Source: [Clostridium] asparagiforme DSM 15981
GTDB taxonomy: Bacteria; Bacillota; Clostridia; Lachnospirales; Lachnospiraceae
Assembly: GCA_025149125.1 (NCBI GenBank)
Contig: CP102272.1
Coordinates: forward strand, 1,736,001-1,800,000
Reading direction: 5' to 3'
DNA length: 64,000 nucleotides
A program made the translations under genes and the position numbers. The notes beneath the pieces were generated by a model. The model worked only from the letters and a program-made list of their open reading frames with translations. It was not told the DNA's origin and searched no databases. This document shows positions 60,831-64,000 of the stretch, one piece after another. Position 1 is the first letter of the stretch; each line of letters opens with the position of its first letter.

Positions 60831-61112
60831 ACATATTCCAATACCAGAAGTAGCAGAGCCGCCGTCCTTGTCAACGATTAGGTGAACGGGATAACGCCCG
60901 CCATTAACAAGCTCGTTTGCCCCTACTTGTTGGGGAATCAAGGAACAAAGACACAAGTGATTTCGCCCTCTTTGCATTATGGGGCGCTTGTCACCTCATA
61001 GAGTCATTTTAGGAGCGTGTTTGCGGCTTTACAGATACCAAATGGCAGCGGGCTAATGGTTTTACATTGCTGCCGCATAAAACGCCGTTTAACTGCGTGA
61101 CAACACTTTATC
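60831..61112. other. Gene-free remnant DNA after the nucleotidyltransferase
   Basis: A minus-strand open frame (60657-60977) includes ANELVNGGRYPVHLIVDKDG, which reads like a piece of a mobile-element protein, but it overlaps the nucleotidyltransferase gene and has no start. No further gene is supported. Confidence 0.5.
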
Positions 61113-61175
61113 TTTGACGCTTTTTTGACGCCCTAGTTTACAAAAAGAACTTATAAAGAGATATGAGAAGATATA
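61113..61175. repeat. About 60-bp direct repeat, right copy
   Basis: The matching copy of 59700-59759: TTTGACGCTTTTTTGACGCC, then a variable stretch, then AGAACTTATAAAGAGATATG and AGAAGATAT. Just beyond it a short hairpin GCTCAAT/ATTGAGC lies near 61199-61217. Confidence 0.85.
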
Positions 61176-61294
61176 AGATTAAACGTTACAAGGCTAGTGC
61201 TCAATTCAGTATTGAGCTGTGCCAATAAGCACATATAAGAGTTTATGCGGCGTTTTTCATCTATTTAATCAATAAAAAATAATAGCTTTCGTTT

Positions 61295-61340
61295 GAGAGT
61301 GTCGCAGTCATTAAATTATATTTTGCGACACTCTCTCCCG
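61295..61340. terminator. Terminator/inverted repeat downstream of the AraC gene
   Basis: GAGAGTGTCGCA (61295-61306) pairs perfectly with TGCGACACTCTC (61324-61335). It lies about 50 bases past the minus-strand AraC stop. The T-run is weak, so it may act with the flanking AT-rich DNA. Confidence 0.65.
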
Positions 61341-61385
61341 TTCCGGTTCACGCGCAGACCGTCACTTGGCAATCTGCCCCTCAAT

Positions 61386-62264
61386 TCATTTTTTCTCCAC
61401 CGCAATCCAAAACTCGCAGCAGTAGTCCGGCGACGTCACGTCCGCCGACGGATACACCTCAAAATCCGTCCCCCCGCAGGGCTGGTACTCGCTGGTGGGG
61501 AAAAACTCGCTGTAGATCCGGTGGTAAAGCTCCTGGAAGGCCTGGGGCATGCTGCCGGTGCAGGTGAATACCGCGTAGGTGTGGGGCGGGATCTCCTCCA
61601 CGCAGAGGCCGTCCTCCGTTACGGGCTGCCCGTTGTAGGCCGCGCCGATGGCGTAGGGGAAGTCCGCGTCCGACGCGTCCTTTCCGAAGCTGGCGCCCAC
61701 AATCCGGTCGCCGAACATACTACCCGCCGGAATATACTTGCAAAACGCCGGTATGGTGCCATCCGCGCTGCATTCCTGCCAGAAGGCGGAAATCTCCACC
61801 GGGGTCAGCTCCTCCCTTGCGCTTACCCGCTTCTTTCTCATCACCAGCTTAAATGCTTCTCTTGTCTCGATTCTGTAATCCATGATATTCCCTCCGCTTA
61901 AAATCAGTTTTACGGAAAGGCGGGAAAATGATTTCAGAACCGCACCGCTGCTTCTGGCCTGGGACGGCGTGATGCCGTGAAAACGGGTGAAGGCCCGGCT
62001 GAAGCTCTCGGGAGTGTCGTAGCCGTATTTTAAGGCTACGTCGATGACCTTTTCGTCCGATCCGGCCAGCTCGCTTCCGGCCAGGGTCAGCCGCCGCAGG
62101 CGGATATATTCGCCCAGGGTGAAGCCGCAGAGCACGCCAAACACCCGCTGAAAATGAAAACTGGATGAGCAGGCGCGCCTGGCGGCCTCCTCGTAGTCGA
62201 TGGGCCCGGTTATGTGTTCCTCCACATAGTCCAGGGCCCGCTGTATTCCGGTAATCCAATCCAT
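61386..62264 (-). CDS. AraC-family regulator with GyrI-like effector domain
   Basis: A 292-residue regulator. The N-terminal AraC DNA-binding domain has two HTH units (YVEEHITGPIDYEEAARRACSS; VIDVALKYGYDTPESFSRAFTRFHG). The C-terminal GyrI-like domain (VMRKKRVSAREELTPVEISAFW; EIPPHTYAVFTCTGSMPQAF) binds small molecules or drugs. This is the same effector module as in the two MerR regulators of the choline locus, here with a different DNA-binding domain. The ATG at 62264 follows AAGGAGGAG. Confidence 0.92.
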   Translation of the reverse strand: MDWITGIQRALDYVEEHITGPIDYEEAARRACSSSFHFQRVFGVLCGFTLGEYIRLRRLTLAGSELAGSDEKVIDVALKYGYDTPESFSRAFTRFHGITPSQARSSGAVLKSFSRLSVKLILSGGNIMDYRIETREAFKLVMRKKRVSAREELTPVEISAFWQECSADGTIPAFCKYIPAGSMFGDRIVGASFGKDASDADFPYAIGAAYNGQPVTEDGLCVEEIPPHTYAVFTCTGSMPQAFQELYHRIYSEFFPTSEYQPCGGTDFEVYPSADVTSPDYCCEFWIAVEKK

Positions 62265-62455
62265 CACATTCTCCTCCTTCCGCATGTTTCGCTATGCCTC
62301 GCCGTGGCGGAATCTCCGCCGGGCGGCCGGTTTCCCACGCCGTCCGAACCGCAGCAGGCATATCTAAACAATACCGGAAAGCGGCAAAATTCTCTTGACT
62401 TTCCGTGCGGAGCGATGCCGGGCGTTCTGCGCCGCCTGTTCCGGACCCTACATCC

Positions 62456-63679
62456 CTATTTCTCGTCGCAGACCTGGAAAATGTAGAATTTCAGATAGTA
62501 GGATTCCTCCGCGGCCCACAGAATCGGATGGTCCGCTGCCTGGGTGCGATACTCCACCTGGCGCAGGCGCTTGTGAGCGCCGCTTGCGGCCTCGCGGATG
62601 GTCTTGGTGAACAGCTCAGGGTCCATAAAATGGGAGCAGGAGCAGGTGGCCAGATACCCACCGTCCTTCACCAGCTTTAAGCCCCGCAGGTTGATCTCCC
62701 GGTAACCCTTAACCGCCTGCTTGATGGAGCTGCGGGATTTGGTGAAGGCCGGCGGGTCCAGGATCACCACATCGTAGCGCTCCCCATCTTTTTCCAGCTT
62801 AGGCAGAAGGTCGAACACGTCGGCGCAGAGGAAGGACACCCGGTCCGAAAGGCCGTTTAAGGCCGCGTTCTCCGCAGCCTGATCCACAGCCAGCTGGGAG
62901 GCGTCCACGCCCGTGACCTGTCCGGCCCCGGCAAGGCCCGCGTTTAAGGCGAAGGAACCGGTGTGGGTGAAGCAGTCCAGCACCCGCTCGGGGGTCAGGC
63001 TGCGGCACAGGTTCTGGACTGCCAGCCGGTTGTATTTCTGGTCCAGGAAAAAGCCGGTTTTCTGGCCGTCCTCCACGTCCACCAGGTAGCGGACGCCGTT
63101 TTCCACGATCTCCACCTTGGTGTCAAATGGCTCCCCGATGAAGCCCTTAAAGCGTTCCATTCCCTCCTGGAGGCGCACCTTGGCATCGCTGCGCTCGTAC
63201 ACGCCGCGGATCTCTACGCCGTCCTTTGCCAAAACCTGCAGGAGCTTGTCCAGGATCACCGGCTTCAGGCGGTCGATGCCCAGAGCCAGGGATTCCACCA
63301 CCAGCACGTCGGAGAACTTGTCCACCACCAGGCCGGGCAGGAAATCCGCCTCGCCGAAGATCACCCGGCAGCTGGAGGTGTCCACCGTGGCCTTGCGGTA
63401 GTTCCAGGCGTCCTGTACCCGTTTCTCCAGAAATGCCTCGTCGATCACGGCGTCGTTTTTGCGGGACAAGAGACGCACGGTCAGCTTGGAGCGGGTGTTG
63501 ATGAAGCCGTGTCCCAGACAGTATCCGTCGAAATCCTCCACCCGGACCAGGCCGCCGTTCTCAAATTCTCCCTCGATGGCCTCGATCTCATTATCATAAA
63601 TCCACGCGCCGCCCGCCTTTAAGGATCGGCCGGCTCCCTTGCGGATGCGCACGACAGCGTTTTCTTTGAATAAATCCAT
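62456..63679 (-). CDS. rlmI: RlmI-type 23S rRNA cytosine methyltransferase
   Basis: A 407-residue class I SAM methyltransferase. An N-terminal PUA domain (VVRIRKGAGRSLKAGGAWIY) precedes an EEHEE-like domain and the SAM fold. The latter has VLDCFTHTGSFALNAGLAGAG (motif I), VTGVDASQLAVDQAAENAALNG (motif II) and YDVVILDPPAFTKSRSSI (motif IV). It is the family of E. coli RlmI, which makes m5C1962 in 23S rRNA. The ATG at 63679 has GGAG seven bases upstream; a nearby ATG at 63691 is the alternative. Confidence 0.92.
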   Translation of the reverse strand: MDLFKENAVVRIRKGAGRSLKAGGAWIYDNEIEAIEGEFENGGLVRVEDFDGYCLGHGFINTRSKLTVRLLSRKNDAVIDEAFLEKRVQDAWNYRKATVDTSSCRVIFGEADFLPGLVVDKFSDVLVVESLALGIDRLKPVILDKLLQVLAKDGVEIRGVYERSDAKVRLQEGMERFKGFIGEPFDTKVEIVENGVRYLVDVEDGQKTGFFLDQKYNRLAVQNLCRSLTPERVLDCFTHTGSFALNAGLAGAGQVTGVDASQLAVDQAAENAALNGLSDRVSFLCADVFDLLPKLEKDGERYDVVILDPPAFTKSRSSIKQAVKGYREINLRGLKLVKDGGYLATCSCSHFMDPELFTKTIREAASGAHKRLRQVEYRTQAADHPILWAAEESYYLKFYIFQVCDEK

Positions 63680-63738
63680 TTTTTTCTCCATTCTATTTAT
63701 ATGTATTTTCTTGATAATAGCATAGAATGAGAAAAAAT

Positions 63739-64000
63739 TCATCCATTTTCCAACACGCGGATTCCCTGGGTAATGATCTGCTCCGCTAGGGTGGCAAGCT
63801 CCTCAGGAGATTCCATGAGACCGGTCTGGAGCCAATACTGCACCAGGCCCACGCAGCCGGACACGATAAAGGAATAGTAGGCTTCGAAAAATGCGGAGTT
63901 TCCGCTGCGGAACACCTCCATCCAATCCTGCAGGCATTTCTCGCGCACCAGGTGCTTCAAGCGGTTGACAAAGTTTAAATCTCCGTTTTCTCCCAGCAGA
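63739..64000 (-). CDS. TetR-family regulator, C-terminal part (truncated by window edge)
   Basis: The frame continues past base 64000. The visible C-terminal 87 residues (LLGENGDLNFVNRLKHLVRE; AFFEAYYSFIVSGCVGLVQY; ESPEELATLAEQIITQGIRV) match the ligand-binding helices of TetR regulators (TetR_C type). The helix-turn-helix lies outside the window. It is 60 bases upstream of the methyltransferase gene on the same strand. Confidence 0.72.
   Translation of the reverse strand, partial: LLGENGDLNFVNRLKHLVREKCLQDWMEVFRSGNSAFFEAYYSFIVSGCVGLVQYWLQTGLMESPEELATLAEQIITQGIRVLENG

Noticed and set aside
60657..60977. Minus-strand frame with ANELVNGGRYPVHLIVDKDG
   Set aside because: It overlaps the nucleotidyltransferase gene, lacks a start and could only be a fragment of a mobile-element protein.

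Overview
The window looks like chromosome from an anaerobic gut-type Clostridia, most likely a Lachnospiraceae relative. The signs are strong AGGAGG-type ribosome binding sites, glycyl-radical and ferredoxin enzymes, a type I choline microcompartment locus, GHKL/LytTR signalling and an IS1182-type insertion sequence. A species cannot be named from sequence alone. No rRNA, tRNA or CRISPR array was seen. Three stretches are visibly AT-rich (about 10.5-12.6 kb, 48.0-50.2 kb and 59.7-61.3 kb), and each carries gene fragments or insertion scars.

Region 1 (1-10.5 kb, + strand) holds housekeeping and accessory genes: a truncated hypothetical protein, a metallophosphoesterase, a C_GCAxxG_C_C protein, peptide deformylase and two GNAT acetyltransferases. 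These lead into a run of LuxE-like acyl-protein synthetase, LuxC-like acyl-CoA reductase, a DUF434 protein, an SDR oxidoreductase, a small membrane protein and an EFR1 flavodoxin/ferredoxin. Region 2 (10.5-12.6 kb) has a broken fic-like gene, a DUF1016/PDDEXK nuclease and decayed DNA.

Region 3 (12.6-30.7 kb) is a complete choline-degrading bacterial microcompartment. Two paralogous MerR regulators sit next to promoters with 20-bp spacers. They precede shell proteins, a DMT transporter, an aldehyde dehydrogenase paralogue without its catalytic cysteine, CutC, CutD, EutP, EutT-like, EutJ, EutN and EutQ homologues, an alcohol dehydrogenase, an active-type aldehyde dehydrogenase and PduL. There are seven BMC-domain proteins plus one EutN-type vertex protein. 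CutC is assigned with unusual certainty because seven published catalytic residues fall at exactly the same residue numbers. The expected flow is choline to trimethylamine plus acetaldehyde, then acetaldehyde to ethanol or acetyl-CoA, acetyl phosphate and acetate.

Region 4 (30.9-46.8 kb) has two separate modules, each with a LysR regulator, a 2-hydroxycarboxylate transporter and an esterase, around a six-gene minus-strand operon. That operon is RidA, NhaC antiporter, PatB/MalY-type C-S lyase, FAD/NAD oxidoreductase, polyferredoxin and cytoplasmic molybdopterin oxidoreductase, with a divergent YheO/DauR-type regulator. It looks like an undescribed catabolic or respiratory pathway for a cysteine-derived substrate; this is inference.

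Region 5 (46.8-61.4 kb) is a scarred mobile region: a TetR/PEP-synthase deletion remnant, a zinc-ribbon gene with an in-frame stop, an IS1182-type element with a frameshifted transposase, a 1,292-residue repeat-rich surface protein, a pseudo-receiver and a LytTR two-component system. Hairpin-dense DNA, a G12 tract, two pairs of distant direct repeats with 11-bp internal periodicity, and an aminoglycoside nucleotidyltransferase-like gene complete it. Region 6 (61.4-64 kb) returns to chromosome-like genes: an AraC regulator, an RlmI-type methyltransferase and a TetR gene cut by the window edge.
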